NCBI GenBank assembly: GCA_904395905.1
Contig: CAJFNZ010000022.1
Location: 1 to 45,044, forward strand
Length of the DNA stretch: 45,044 nucleotides
Direction: 5' to 3'
Source of the DNA: an uncultured Oscillospiraceae bacterium
GTDB lineage: Bacteria; Bacillota; Clostridia; Oscillospirales; Oscillospiraceae
Both the position numbers and the translations under genes were made by a program. A model generated the notes under the pieces. It was given only the letters and a program-made list of their open reading frames with translations. It did not search any database and had not been told where the DNA came from. This document shows positions 21,410 through 29,507 of this stretch, in pieces (the stretch's first letter is position 1; each line of letters begins with the position of its first letter).

Positions 21410-22471
21410 TCAAGGCGTCACCCAGCGGGGCGGCACGCCGCCGGTGCGCCGGACGAAGGCGGGCCGCCCGCCCAGCGGGAACTGCACCGGCGCGTCCCGC
21501 TCCAGCAGCTGCGGGAGCTCGGCGTAGGCAATCTGCTGGTTGTCGTAGGTGGTCCAGTAGCAGCGGCCCGACTCGGCGCAGAGCACGGCGGTGTAGAGGG
21601 TGTGGTCGTAGGCCGGCGTCCCGCCGCCGTCCAGGCGGACCATCCCCAGGGGGAAGGCGGCGTTCTGGAGCAGCCGGAACATCCGGGCCACGCCGGTCTC
21701 CTCGTCGCGGCCCGGCACGGCGTACCGCCGCAGGAAGGCCAGGCGGACGAAGCGGGACGGACTGCTCCAGTCGCCAGGGAGCCCCTGGGCGCCGCTGCCG
21801 GTGAAGCAGGGGGCCGGCCCGCCGGCCAGGTCCGGCCCGGGGCGCTCGGCGTCCCGGACGGCGGCGTAGTTGAGCAGGTTCAGCCGGTGCCAGTCGTAGC
21901 CCGGGCTGTTGGTCATCACGCCCAGGGACGCCCGGTGGAGCCGGATGCCGGCCTCGTCGGGCTCGGCCACCAGGGTCTCGCCGGTGCGGTCGCGGAAGCA
22001 CCAGTGGAGCGGCGGCACCTCCCCCAGCAGGGGCCGGCCGACCAGTGTCGCCTCCCGGCACAGGGCCTGGGCGGCCTCGGCCACCGTGGCGCACTGGGCC
22101 AGCAGATGGTACACCGCCATGGGCGGCTGCAGCGGAAGCGTGCCGGGCCGGGCGTCGTCCCGGTACCGGGCGAAGCCCCGGTAGTAGAGCTGGCCGCCCA
22201 TGAGCCCGCGCTCGTTGACGCCCTCGTAGAGCAGCGGCATGTCCGGCCCGAGCAGCAGGCCCACGCCCAGGGCGGCGTACCGGGACCGGCAGCTGTCGCC
22301 GCTTCCGGCGCAGGAAGCATACGCCGTGCCCCGGGGCAGATACGTGACGGCGGTGCCGTCGGCCAGGGCGTGGAAATCCAGGTTGCGGCCCCAGAGATGG
22401 CGGCTGTCGCCGGTGTCCCAGGCCAGGGCGCTGCACCCGGCCGCTAGGGCGGCGTTTGATGTCTCGTTCAT
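21410..22471 (-). CDS. Choloylglycine hydrolase / penicillin V acylase family linear-amide C-N hydrolase
   Basis: MNETSNAALAAGCSALAWDTGDSRHLWGRNLDFH: Cys with Arg and Asp at the spacing of BSH/PVA Cys2-Arg18-Asp21; VMTNSPGYDWHRLNLLNY motif. Start chosen at ATG 22471. Confidence 0.85.
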   Translation of the reverse strand: MNETSNAALAAGCSALAWDTGDSRHLWGRNLDFHALADGTAVTYLPRGTAYASCAGSGDSCRSRYAALGVGLLLGPDMPLLYEGVNERGLMGGQLYYRGFARYRDDARPGTLPLQPPMAVYHLLAQCATVAEAAQALCREATLVGRPLLGEVPPLHWCFRDRTGETLVAEPDEAGIRLHRASLGVMTNSPGYDWHRLNLLNYAAVRDAERPGPDLAGGPAPCFTGSGAQGLPGDWSSPSRFVRLAFLRRYAVPGRDEETGVARMFRLLQNAAFPLGMVRLDGGGTPAYDHTLYTAVLCAESGRCYWTTYDNQQIAYAELPQLLERDAPVQFPLGGRPAFVRRTGGVPPRWVTP

Positions 22472-22649
22472 CCAATTCCTCCAATCCCCGGCAGCGGCGG
22501 AAGCTCCTGCCGCGCCGGTGTCTTCGACCCTAGATTGCCCGGCGCGGCGCCGATTCAACCGCCCGCGGCCCTGCGGGCGCGTTTGCATAATTCCCCACAA
22601 AATGCAGACAATAGGGAGGCCAAATGAACGAGGTAAGGAGTCAGGATAG

Positions 22650-23192
22650 ATGAAAGCTACGGGAATTGTACGCCGCATCGACGACCTGGGCAGGGTCGTT
22701 ATTCCAAAGGAAATCCGCCGCACGCTGCACATCCGCGAGGGCGACCCCCTGGAGATCTACACGGAGAAGGACGGGGAGGTCATCTTCAAGAAGTATTCCC
22801 CGCTGGGGGACCTGTCGGAGTTCGCCGCCCAGATCTGCGAATCCATCGGGAAGAACACCGGGCGCATCGCGGCCATCTCCGACCGGGACGCCATCATCGC
22901 CCTGTCCGGCGCGCCCCGGCGGGAGCTGCTGGACAAGCGCAACTCCCCCGACCTGGAGCAGCTGATGGAACAGCGCAAGCCGTACCGCTACGCGGCCGGC
23001 GGCCCGCGGATCCGGGCCAGCGAGGCCTCCGAGAAGTATTTCCTCGGCGTGGCCGCGCCCATCCTCTCCGAGGGGGACCTGATGGGCTGCGTGCTGCTGC
23101 TGTCCGAGGAGCAGGACGAGCCCATGGGCGAAGGAGACCAGAAGCTGGCCCAGACCATCGCCTCCTTCCTGGGCCGCCAGATGGAGAGCTGA
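22650..23192 (+). CDS. spoVT: Stage V sporulation protein T
   Basis: MKATGIVRRIDDLGRVVIPKEIRRTLHIREGDPLEIYTEKDGEVIFKKYSPLGDLSEFA + C-terminal GAF-like domain. Confidence 0.95.
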   Translation: MKATGIVRRIDDLGRVVIPKEIRRTLHIREGDPLEIYTEKDGEVIFKKYSPLGDLSEFAAQICESIGKNTGRIAAISDRDAIIALSGAPRRELLDKRNSPDLEQLMEQRKPYRYAAGGPRIRASEASEKYFLGVAAPILSEGDLMGCVLLLSEEQDEPMGEGDQKLAQTIASFLGRQMES

Positions 23193-23197
23193 GACGC

Positions 23198-23233
23198 GCC
23201 CCCGCGCCGACAATGAAACGGCGCGGGGGCTTT
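23198..23233 (+). terminator. Rho-independent terminator
   Basis: GCCCCCGCGCCG-acaatgaaa-CGGCGCGGGGGC-TTT. Confidence 0.8.
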
Positions 23234-23295
23234 ACAGCGGTGATATACTGGAATTAGATAGCAAATAGGCTCCCGCGAAGAAAGGATGGTACATC

Positions 23296-23904
23296 ATGCA
23301 AGTTCTCCTGGTCAACGGCAGCCCCCACGAGAAGGGCTGCACCTACACGGCGCTGATGGAGGTGGCCTCGGCCCTGGAGGCGGAGGGCGTCCAGTGGAAG
23401 CTGTTCCAGCTGGGAAAGAAGCCCGTCCGGGGCTGCGTGGCCTGCGGCGGCTGCAGCCGCAACAGCCGCTGCGTCTTCACCGACGACGGATGTAACGCGC
23501 TCATCGACGACATGCTGGCGGCCGACGGCCTGATTGTCGGCTCGCCGGTCTACTACGCCGGCCCCAACGGCGCGCTGTGCGCCGTGCTGGACCGGGCCTT
23601 CTACGCCACCGGCGGCGCCATGGCCCACAAGCCGGGGGCGGCCGTGGTCTCCTGCCGCCGGGGCGGCGCCAGCGCCACCTTCGACCGGCTGAACAAGTAC
23701 TTCACCATCAACGAGATGCCCGTGGTGTCCTCCCAGTACTGGAACTCCGTCCACGGCAAGACGCCCGACGAGGTGCGCCAGGACCTGGAGGGCCTCCAGA
23801 CGATGCGCACCCTGGGCCGCAACATGGCGTGGGTGCTGCGGGGCCTGGCCGGCTCCGCGCCCGCGGCCCCGGAGGCCCGGGTCTGGACCAACTTCATCCG
23901 GTAA
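23296..23904 (+). CDS. Flavodoxin/NADPH-dependent FMN reductase family protein
   Basis: MQVLLVNGSPHEKGCTYTALMEVASALEAEGVQ...GCVACGGCSRNSRCVFTDD...SPVYYAGPNGALCAVLDRAFY. Confidence 0.92.
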   Translation: MQVLLVNGSPHEKGCTYTALMEVASALEAEGVQWKLFQLGKKPVRGCVACGGCSRNSRCVFTDDGCNALIDDMLAADGLIVGSPVYYAGPNGALCAVLDRAFYATGGAMAHKPGAAVVSCRRGGASATFDRLNKYFTINEMPVVSSQYWNSVHGKTPDEVRQDLEGLQTMRTLGRNMAWVLRGLAGSAPAAPEARVWTNFIR

Positions 23905-23911
23905 GCGCTCA

Positions 23912-23956
23912 GCCAACAGCGCCCGCCGCGGAACCTCGGTTCCGGGCGGGCGCTGT
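23912..23956. terminator. Bidirectional terminator between convergent genes
   Basis: CAACAGCGCCCGCC...GGGCGGGCGCTGTTG inverted repeat. Confidence 0.7.
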
Positions 23957-23970
23957 TGTTCGACTGCGGC

Positions 23971-24861
23971 TCAGGCCGTCTCCGCCGGCGGGCCGGCCAG
24001 GGCTGCCAGAACCTCGCCGATGTCCCCGTCGATGCAGATGGAGCGCTCCGCAATCTCGGCCGGCGCGGCCGCGTCCCCGCGGTTGACACAGGCGTAGACG
24101 GCCTCCGGGTTCCGCTGTGTCATCTGCCAGAAGGGGTATTTGATGATGACCGGAGTGTTGTACCCGACGCCCAGCTCCAGGTAGAGCACCCGGCCGCGGC
24201 GGTGGCGGCGGAGGAACTCGGCGTACCGGCCGGCGGCCGCGTGCCAGCCGGCGTCCTCCACGAAGCGGTCGTCGGCCCGGAGATTCACCGCCAGCGGCCG
24301 GCCGCAGCGGGGGCAGCGGGGGATTAGTTCCGCGGGCACCAGCAGGTCCCGCTGGGCCGCCGCCATGGCGCGGACCTGGGCCTCGTTGTCCCAGGTCTCC
24401 TGGCAGCAGGGCCCGGTACACTGGAACAGGCCGTAGTCCCCCTGGGTGTAGAACAGCCGGCGCTTGTCAAAGCCGGCCTTCTGGAAGCAGTGGTCCACGT
24501 TGGTGGTCAGCACGAAGTAGTCCCGCCCCTCCAGCAGCCGCAGCAGCCAATCGTACACCGGCCGCGGCGGGTCCTGGTAGCGGTTGACGTAGATGAACCG
24601 GCTCCAGTAGGCCCAGTAGGCCTCCGGCGAGGCAAAGGGGTAGAAGCCGCCGGTGTACATATCCCGGAAGCCGTACCGCTGCGCGAAGTCCGAAAAGTAC
24701 CGCCGGAACCGCTCGCCGTCATAGGTAAAGCCGGCCGAGGCCGAGAGGCCCGCGCCCGCGCCCACCAGGACGGCATCAGCGGCCTCCAGGCTGCGCCGCA
24801 GCCGCGCCAGGTCCTCCGAGCAGCGCCCGGTAGCAGTCCGCGTCCACGTCTTTGAAGACAT
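23971..24861 (-). CDS. SirTM (class M sirtuin), probable protein ADP-ribosyltransferase
   Basis: VLVGAGAGLSASAGFTYDGERFRRYF...FVLTTNVDHCFQKAGFDKRRLFYTQGDYGLFQCTGPC...RCPRCGRPLAVNLR; the usual sirtuin catalytic His is Gln (YTQGDYG), as in SirTM. Start ATG 24861 is provisional. Confidence 0.88.
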   Translation of the reverse strand: MSSKTWTRTATGRCSEDLARLRRSLEAADAVLVGAGAGLSASAGFTYDGERFRRYFSDFAQRYGFRDMYTGGFYPFASPEAYWAYWSRFIYVNRYQDPPRPVYDWLLRLLEGRDYFVLTTNVDHCFQKAGFDKRRLFYTQGDYGLFQCTGPCCQETWDNEAQVRAMAAAQRDLLVPAELIPRCPRCGRPLAVNLRADDRFVEDAGWHAAAGRYAEFLRRHRRGRVLYLELGVGYNTPVIIKYPFWQMTQRNPEAVYACVNRGDAAAPAEIAERSICIDGDIGEVLAALAGPPAETA

Positions 24862-25579
24862 TGAAAAGCACCTCCAATCGTTCTCTGCCCGGGAAGGCCG
24901 TGACGGTCTCCACGGCAATCTCCGCCGCCCGGCGGTTGGGGAAGTGGAACTCCCCAGTGGAAATGCAGCAGAAGGCCACGCTCCGCAGCCCCTGCTCCAG
25001 GGCCAGCGCCAGGCAAGCGCGGTAGCAGGCGGCCAGCTGCGCCTCGTCGGCCGCCGTGAGCGGACCGCGGACGATGGGGCCCACCGTGTGCAGCACATAG
25101 CGGCAGGGCAGGTTGAAGGCCGGGGTCAGCTTCGCGCCGCCGGCCGCCTCCTCGTGGCCCTGGCGTTCCATGAGCCGGCGGCAGGCCAGGCGCAGCTGCA
25201 CGCCAGCGTAGGTGTGAATGGCGTTGTCGATGCAGCCGTGGTTGGGGGCGAAGCAGCCCAGCAGCTGGCTGTTGGCGGCGTTGACGATGGCATCGCACCG
25301 CAGCGTCGTGATGTCCCCCTGCCACAGGTAGAGCCCCGGCCGGACGGGCCTCAGGTCCGCCAGGTCGGTGACGCCCTTGCGCCGGGTCTCCTCCCGGAGG
25401 TAGGCGTCCTGGACCTCCAGGAACGCCGCCGGGGCCGGGACGGGCGGGCGCACGTTGAAGAGGGCCCGCAGCAGCCGGCGCTGCCCGGCCTCGTCGGCGG
25501 GCACCGGCACGGCCGCGCCGTCGGGGCGCTCGGCCAGGAGGGCCTCCAGCAGCCAGCGCCGCCGTTCGCTCTGGGTCAC
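24776..25579 (-). CDS. Zinc-containing macrodomain protein (protein-ADP-ribose hydrolase)
   Basis: GDITTLRCDAIVNAANSQLLGCFAPNHGCIDNAIHTYAGVQLRLACRRL (Zn-macro Cys/His motif), CISTGEFHFPNRRAAEIAV. GTG start at 25579; overlaps both neighbours. Confidence 0.9.
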   Translation of the reverse strand: MTQSERRRWLLEALLAERPDGAAVPVPADEAGQRRLLRALFNVRPPVPAPAAFLEVQDAYLREETRRKGVTDLADLRPVRPGLYLWQGDITTLRCDAIVNAANSQLLGCFAPNHGCIDNAIHTYAGVQLRLACRRLMERQGHEEAAGGAKLTPAFNLPCRYVLHTVGPIVRGPLTAADEAQLAACYRACLALALEQGLRSVAFCCISTGEFHFPNRRAAEIAVETVTAFPGRERLEVLFNVFKDVDADCYRALLGGPGAAAAQPGGR

Positions 25580-26226
25580 GAGACCGCCTCCCTTCTCCGG
25601 ACGGCGGAGACGGGGCAGTGGGCCAGGCAGTTTCCGCAGTGGAGGCAGTGCTCCTGGGCGATGACGTAGGGCTGCCCCGGCGCGATGCAGTGCTGGGGGC
25701 AGTGTTCGGCGCAGATCCCGCAGCCGATGCACTCCTCCCCGATGACAAACCCCCTGGGGGCCGCCTCGCCGCCGCCCAGGGCGTAGGTCTCCCGGAAAAT
25801 CGGCCGCACCCCCAGGTGGAAATACTCGATTACCGCCCGGCGGATGGCAAAGACGACGCCGATTTCCCGGGTGTCCCCGGGGTAGACGTTGGCCAGGTAC
25901 GGCTGTTCGCCGAAGATGACGTCCCGCCAGCGGGCCTGCTGGTCCTCGGGGACCGGCTCGGCCCGGCCGGAGAGGCGAATCATCTCCTTGAAGCGGGTGT
26001 AGCCGAGGATCTGCACCCGGCCGTCGTCGAGCAGCTGGCGGCAGAAGTCCTTGCCCCGGGCCGTGAAGAAGTACAGGGCCTCGGGCTCGTAGTGGATGGC
26101 GCTGATGCTGCGCACCTGGGGCGCGCCGTCCCGGTCCACCGTGGCAAAGGCCAGGACGCCCACCAGCTGCAATTTTTTCAGGCACGTTTGCCCGTCCATG
26201 TCAGACCACCTCCCAAGGTTTTGCAT
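25576..26226 (-). CDS. Pyridoxamine 5'-phosphate oxidase-type flavoprotein fused to 4Fe-4S ferredoxin domain
   Basis: LQLVGVLAFATVDRDGAPQVRSISAIHYEPEALYFFTARGKDF... + CIGCGICAEHCPQHCIAPGQPYVIAQEHCLHCGNCLAHCPVSAV. Confidence 0.88.
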   Translation of the reverse strand: MQNLGRWSDMDGQTCLKKLQLVGVLAFATVDRDGAPQVRSISAIHYEPEALYFFTARGKDFCRQLLDDGRVQILGYTRFKEMIRLSGRAEPVPEDQQARWRDVIFGEQPYLANVYPGDTREIGVVFAIRRAVIEYFHLGVRPIFRETYALGGGEAAPRGFVIGEECIGCGICAEHCPQHCIAPGQPYVIAQEHCLHCGNCLAHCPVSAVRRREAVS

Positions 26227-26824
26227 CCTGCTCCGTCAGCCGCAGGACCCGCCCGGCCCGGCGGGGCTTCGCCGTCGGGTGGGCGTCGCCGGGCCTCGGA
26301 TAGCCCAGCAGCAGCTGCGCCACCGCATAGTAGTCCGGCCGGATGCCCCAGCGGCGGAGCAGCGCCTGGCCGTAGGGGTCGGCGAACGCCGTCCAGCCCT
26401 GGCCGATGTAGCAGGAGCCGACGCCCAGGGCGTCCGCCGCCAGCATCATGTTCTCGGCCGCGGCGGCGCAGTCCTCGGCCGCAAACAGGAAGTTCTTCGG
26501 CCCGAACAGGGTGACGACCGTGGGGGCGTCGTAGAAGGCGTTCGTCAGCTTCGGGTCGTCGGCGATGCTGGGCTGTTCCCGGGAGACGTAGCGGTCGCCC
26601 GAGGCCATCCGCGGCCGGGAGTTGGCCCGCTTGCACTTCCCCAGCCGCTCGTTGCACGCCCGGTCCTGGCAGACGGCCAGCAGCGGCCCCTGCCGCCCGC
26701 CGGCGCTGGGGGCGTACAGGCCGGCCCGGAGGATTTCCTCCAGGGCCGCCGGTTCCACCTGCCGCGCGTCAAACCGCCGGATGGAGCGCCGGTGGAGAAT
26801 GGTCTCCAGAACGGTCCGGTCCAT
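26201..26824 (-). CDS. Nitroreductase family protein
   Basis: METILHRRSIRRFDARQVEPAALEEILRAGLYAPSAGGRQ...LGVGSCYIGQGW; nitroreductase FMN fold signature. Confidence 0.9.
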   Translation of the reverse strand: MDRTVLETILHRRSIRRFDARQVEPAALEEILRAGLYAPSAGGRQGPLLAVCQDRACNERLGKCKRANSRPRMASGDRYVSREQPSIADDPKLTNAFYDAPTVVTLFGPKNFLFAAEDCAAAAENMMLAADALGVGSCYIGQGWTAFADPYGQALLRRWGIRPDYYAVAQLLLGYPRPGDAHPTAKPRRAGRVLRLTEQDAKPWEVV

Positions 26825-27482
26825 TCAGCCCACCTCCTTCCAGCACTGGGGGTCGGCGGCGTAGAAGTCGCCGTCCCGTCCGCTGGCCACGGCCGGGCAG
26901 CCGCGGCAGTAGGCCAGCAGCTCGCACCGGGCGCACTTGGCAAATCGGCCGTAGTCGCGGTAGCGCTCCATCTCGCCAATCCACACATCGGCCAGCCGCT
27001 CCTCGAACACGTTGCCCACCCGGCTGTTCTGCACCCGGCGGCAGGCGTAGACGTCGCCGGTCGGGAGAATCGTCAGGTGGCAGTTGCCGCAGTTGCAGCC
27101 GCCGTATATCATCCCCGGCTCGGCGCCGGCCGGGAGCTGGAATGCCCCGGTCTCATATTCGTACAGAGTCCACAGGTGGTCCTTCCGGTTGAAGTAGGTC
27201 CGGCAGCCGGCCGCCTGGTACGCCCGGAACTTCGCGTCGCAGTCGGCCAGCAGCTGCCGGTAGCGCAGGGGCTCGATGCCCACGTCCTTCTCCCCGCTGG
27301 TGGGGCAGTAGCGGGCAAAGGCGAAGACGTCGGCGCCGGCCTCGACGACGGCGTCGAGAATCCCCGGCACCTGGTCGATGTTGGTCCCGGAGACCGTGGT
27401 CATGATGACGCTGCGGATCCCCGCCCGCCGGAGGCAGCCGAGCTTCTCCAGGGTGCAGTCGTAGCTGCCGGGCTTGCGGAAC
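26825..27482 (-). pseudogene. Radical SAM/SPASM maturase, C-terminal part only (5' half including CxxxCxxC missing)
   Basis: FRKPGSYDCTLEKLGCLRRAGIRSVIMTTVSGTNIDQVPGIL...MIYGGCNCGNCHLTILPTGDVYACRRVQNSRVGNVFEERLADVW...CARCELLAYCRGCPAVASGRDGDFYAADPQCWKEVG; resembles SPASM enzymes of the ACGX RiPP system. Upstream frame is antisense to hxlR and not homologous-looking. Confidence 0.8.
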
Positions 27483-27679
27483 CAAATGTCAGGCGGCGCC
27501 GCTCCGGGCGCTCTCCCGCCTGCAACGGTATTGTAGCCCGGTTGCCGGCCGAAAACCAGTACGCACAAATTGATTACTTGGTCACCTCCGGGTAACCGCC
27601 CCTTGCGCCGTCCGGCGCGTTCCCGTATAATGCTGGCATAACCGTGCGGCTCCGCGCGGCTCGGAAAGGAGGCGGCCCT

Positions 27680-28006
27680 GTGCTGACAAAGGAAGAACTG
27701 CCCGCCTGCCCGGTGGCGACCACCGTGCAGCTGATTGGGAGCAAATGGAAACTGCTGATTCTGCGCAACCTCATCCAGCGCCCGTGGCGCTTCAACGAGC
27801 TCCGGCGGGACCTGGAGGGCATCAGCCAGAAGGTCCTCAGCGACAGCCTGCGGGCGCTGGAGGAGGACGGCATCGTCACCCGGACGGTCTACGCCGAGGT
27901 GCCGCCCCGGGTCGAGTACGCCCTCTCCCCCCTGGGGGAGTCGATGCGGCCCATCCTGGACGCCATGGAGCAGTGGGGCCGCGCCTACAAAGAGCGGCTG
28001 CCCTGA
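27680..28006 (+). CDS. HxlR family transcriptional regulator
   Basis: CPVATTVQLIGSKWKLLILRNLIQRPWRFNELRRDLEGISQKVLSDSLRALEEDGIVTRTVYAEVPPRVEYALSPLGES; GTG start at 27680. Confidence 0.93.
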   Translation: MLTKEELPACPVATTVQLIGSKWKLLILRNLIQRPWRFNELRRDLEGISQKVLSDSLRALEEDGIVTRTVYAEVPPRVEYALSPLGESMRPILDAMEQWGRAYKERLP

Positions 28007-28043
28007 GGCCGGCCGGCTTCCGGGCGCAAGCCGGAACATCCTC

Positions 28044-28107
28044 TTGACGCCGGCCGCCGGATGTGGTATGATGCAGGCATCTAATTAGCAATACTAAATA
28101 GCGATAC
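28044..28107 (+). promoter_or_regulatory. PadR-operon promoter with tandem-repeat candidate operator
   Basis: TTGACG (28044-28049) - 17 - TATGAT (28067-28072), followed by tandem repeats TAATTAGCAATAC (28082-28094) / TAAATAGCGATAC (28095-28107), 11/13 identical. Confidence 0.55.
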
Positions 28108-28124
28108 AAAGCAGAGGCGACCCT

Positions 28125-28484
28125 ATGGACGACAGATACGTGCAGCAATTCAAGAAAGGTTCGCTGGAGATGATTCTTCTGTGCCTCATCGGGCGCGGGG
28201 AAACCTACGGCTACGAACTCATCACCGAGTTGAACCGCAGCGCCGCCGTTTTGGGCTACGCAAAAGAGGGAACCGTCTATCCCATTTTGTACCGCTTGCA
28301 GCGGGCGGAGCTCATCCGGTGCCGGCTGGCGCCCGCCGCGGCCAACGGCGGGTCCAAGAAGTACTATGCCCTGACCGAGAAGGGCCGGGACGTGCTGCAC
28401 GAGCTGCTCCAATTTTGGGAGCGCTATGCGCACTGCGTCAACGGCTTTATCGCCGGGTATCGGCAAACGGAGGCGTCGGAATGA
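28125..28484 (+). CDS. PadR family transcriptional regulator
   Basis: KKGSLEMILLCLIGRGETYGYELITELNR...GTVYPILYRLQRAELIRCRL...KKYYALTEKGRDVLHELLQFW. Confidence 0.93.
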   Translation: MDDRYVQQFKKGSLEMILLCLIGRGETYGYELITELNRSAAVLGYAKEGTVYPILYRLQRAELIRCRLAPAAANGGSKKYYALTEKGRDVLHELLQFWERYAHCVNGFIAGYRQTEASE

Positions 28485-28945
28485 AGGAACGGTATATTCA
28501 GCGGGTGCGGGCGGCGCTGTCCGCGCCCCGCAGCGTGAAGCGAGAGATTGTGCGGGACCTGGAGGAGGCCTTTGCCTCCGCGGCGGAGCACGGCGAGACG
28601 GAGCAGCAGGTCATCCGGCGGCTGGGTGCGCCGGAGGAATTTGCGGCCAGCGCCGCGGAGTCCTTTGGCGTCGGCCAGGGGGACGCCCGGCGGCGGACCG
28701 GGCTCCGTTCCGCACTCCTTGCCGCCGTCGTTGCCGTTGCCGCCTTTTCCCTCTATGCCGCCGTGCGGCCGGGCGGCGTGCCGGAGGGCGCCATCGGGCA
28801 GGCCGACGCCGCGACGCAGATTCAGGTGACCGGCGGCTGGGGCGGCGACCTGCTGTACGGCATTTTGGCCGTCGGGATTGCGGCCGCGCTGCTCGCGGTG
28901 TTCCAGGTTGTCCGGGCCATCCGCAAAGCGGGGAATCCGCGATGA
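28481..28945 (+). CDS. HAAS/DUF1700-like membrane protein
   Basis: YIQRVRAALSAPRSVKREIVRDLEEAFASAAEHGETEQQVIRRLGAPEEFAAS + two TM segments; ATGA-coupled to PadR gene. Confidence 0.7.
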   Translation: MKERYIQRVRAALSAPRSVKREIVRDLEEAFASAAEHGETEQQVIRRLGAPEEFAASAAESFGVGQGDARRRTGLRSALLAAVVAVAAFSLYAAVRPGGVPEGAIGQADAATQIQVTGGWGGDLLYGILAVGIAAALLAVFQVVRAIRKAGNPR

Positions 28946-29352
28946 AGCGGCGCGCCGTCGTGTGTGCCGTGCTGCTCGCGCTTGCCGTGTCGGCGTGTGC
29001 GCGGCAGGAGCCGCCGTCCGATTCCATCACCGCGCTCGACGCGGGGGCGTGGCCGGACAATGAATACACGGAGGGGCTTCCCGTCCCGCCCGGCGCCGTT
29101 GCGTGGGCGATGCTCGACACGGAGCGCCAATATTGCAGCGTCCACCTCACGAACGTCAGCGAGAGCGACTGCGCGGCGTACATGGAAGCCGTGCAGGAGG
29201 CGGGGTTTTCCGTGGTGGAGCACGCTGCGGAGGAGCTTGAGGGGGCGCGCTATGAATCGGCGGGGACGCTTTTGTCGGATGGCGCGCGGTGGATGAGCAT
29301 CAGCCGCCTCCCGGACAGCCTGACCCTCTATCTCTCCCCCGGCGCATCGTAA
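28942..29352 (+). CDS. Putative lipoprotein
   Basis: MKRRAVVCAVLLALAVSACARQ: lipobox-like LAVSAC; overlaps upstream ORF (translationally coupled). Confidence 0.7.
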   Translation: MKRRAVVCAVLLALAVSACARQEPPSDSITALDAGAWPDNEYTEGLPVPPGAVAWAMLDTERQYCSVHLTNVSESDCAAYMEAVQEAGFSVVEHAAEELEGARYESAGTLLSDGARWMSISRLPDSLTLYLSPGAS

Positions 29353-29406
29353 CCCGCCCCCGCGGTGCGCAGCCAATGCGGCACGGAGGCGGCAATCCGT
29401 CTCAAA

Positions 29407-29441
29407 ACAAGGCCCGCGGATTTTGCATCCGCGGGCCTTGT
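29407..29441. terminator. Bidirectional hairpin terminator
   Basis: ACAAGGCCCGCGGAT-TTTGC-ATCCGCGGGCCTTGT perfect 15-bp stem between convergent genes. Confidence 0.75.
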
Positions 29442-29507
29442 TCCGTGTAGAATACCGCATACCCGTCGCCCAGGCGGCGGCTGCGGCGCACCGGGCCGCA
29501 GCCCGGC

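Noticed and set aside
19700-22447. 915-aa plus-strand ORF opposite the FGGY kinase and BSH-family genes
   Set aside because: Spans two well-supported minus-strand genes; compositionally biased antisense artefact.
22540-22600. ATGCAAACGCGCCCGCAGGGCCGCGG (minus) resembling the ATGCAAACACCCGCAGGGCCTGCGG in the 5.45-5.6 kb orphan segment
   Set aside because: Similarity is short (~22 nt), gapped and GC-rich; not enough to call a repeat family without a genome-wide search.
24686-24716. Sequence GAAGTCCGAAAAGTACCGCCGG resembling the 31-nt shared box
   Set aside because: Lies inside SirTM coding sequence (codes for YFSDFA), lacks the GGT/-10 spacing of the four promoter copies; chance match.
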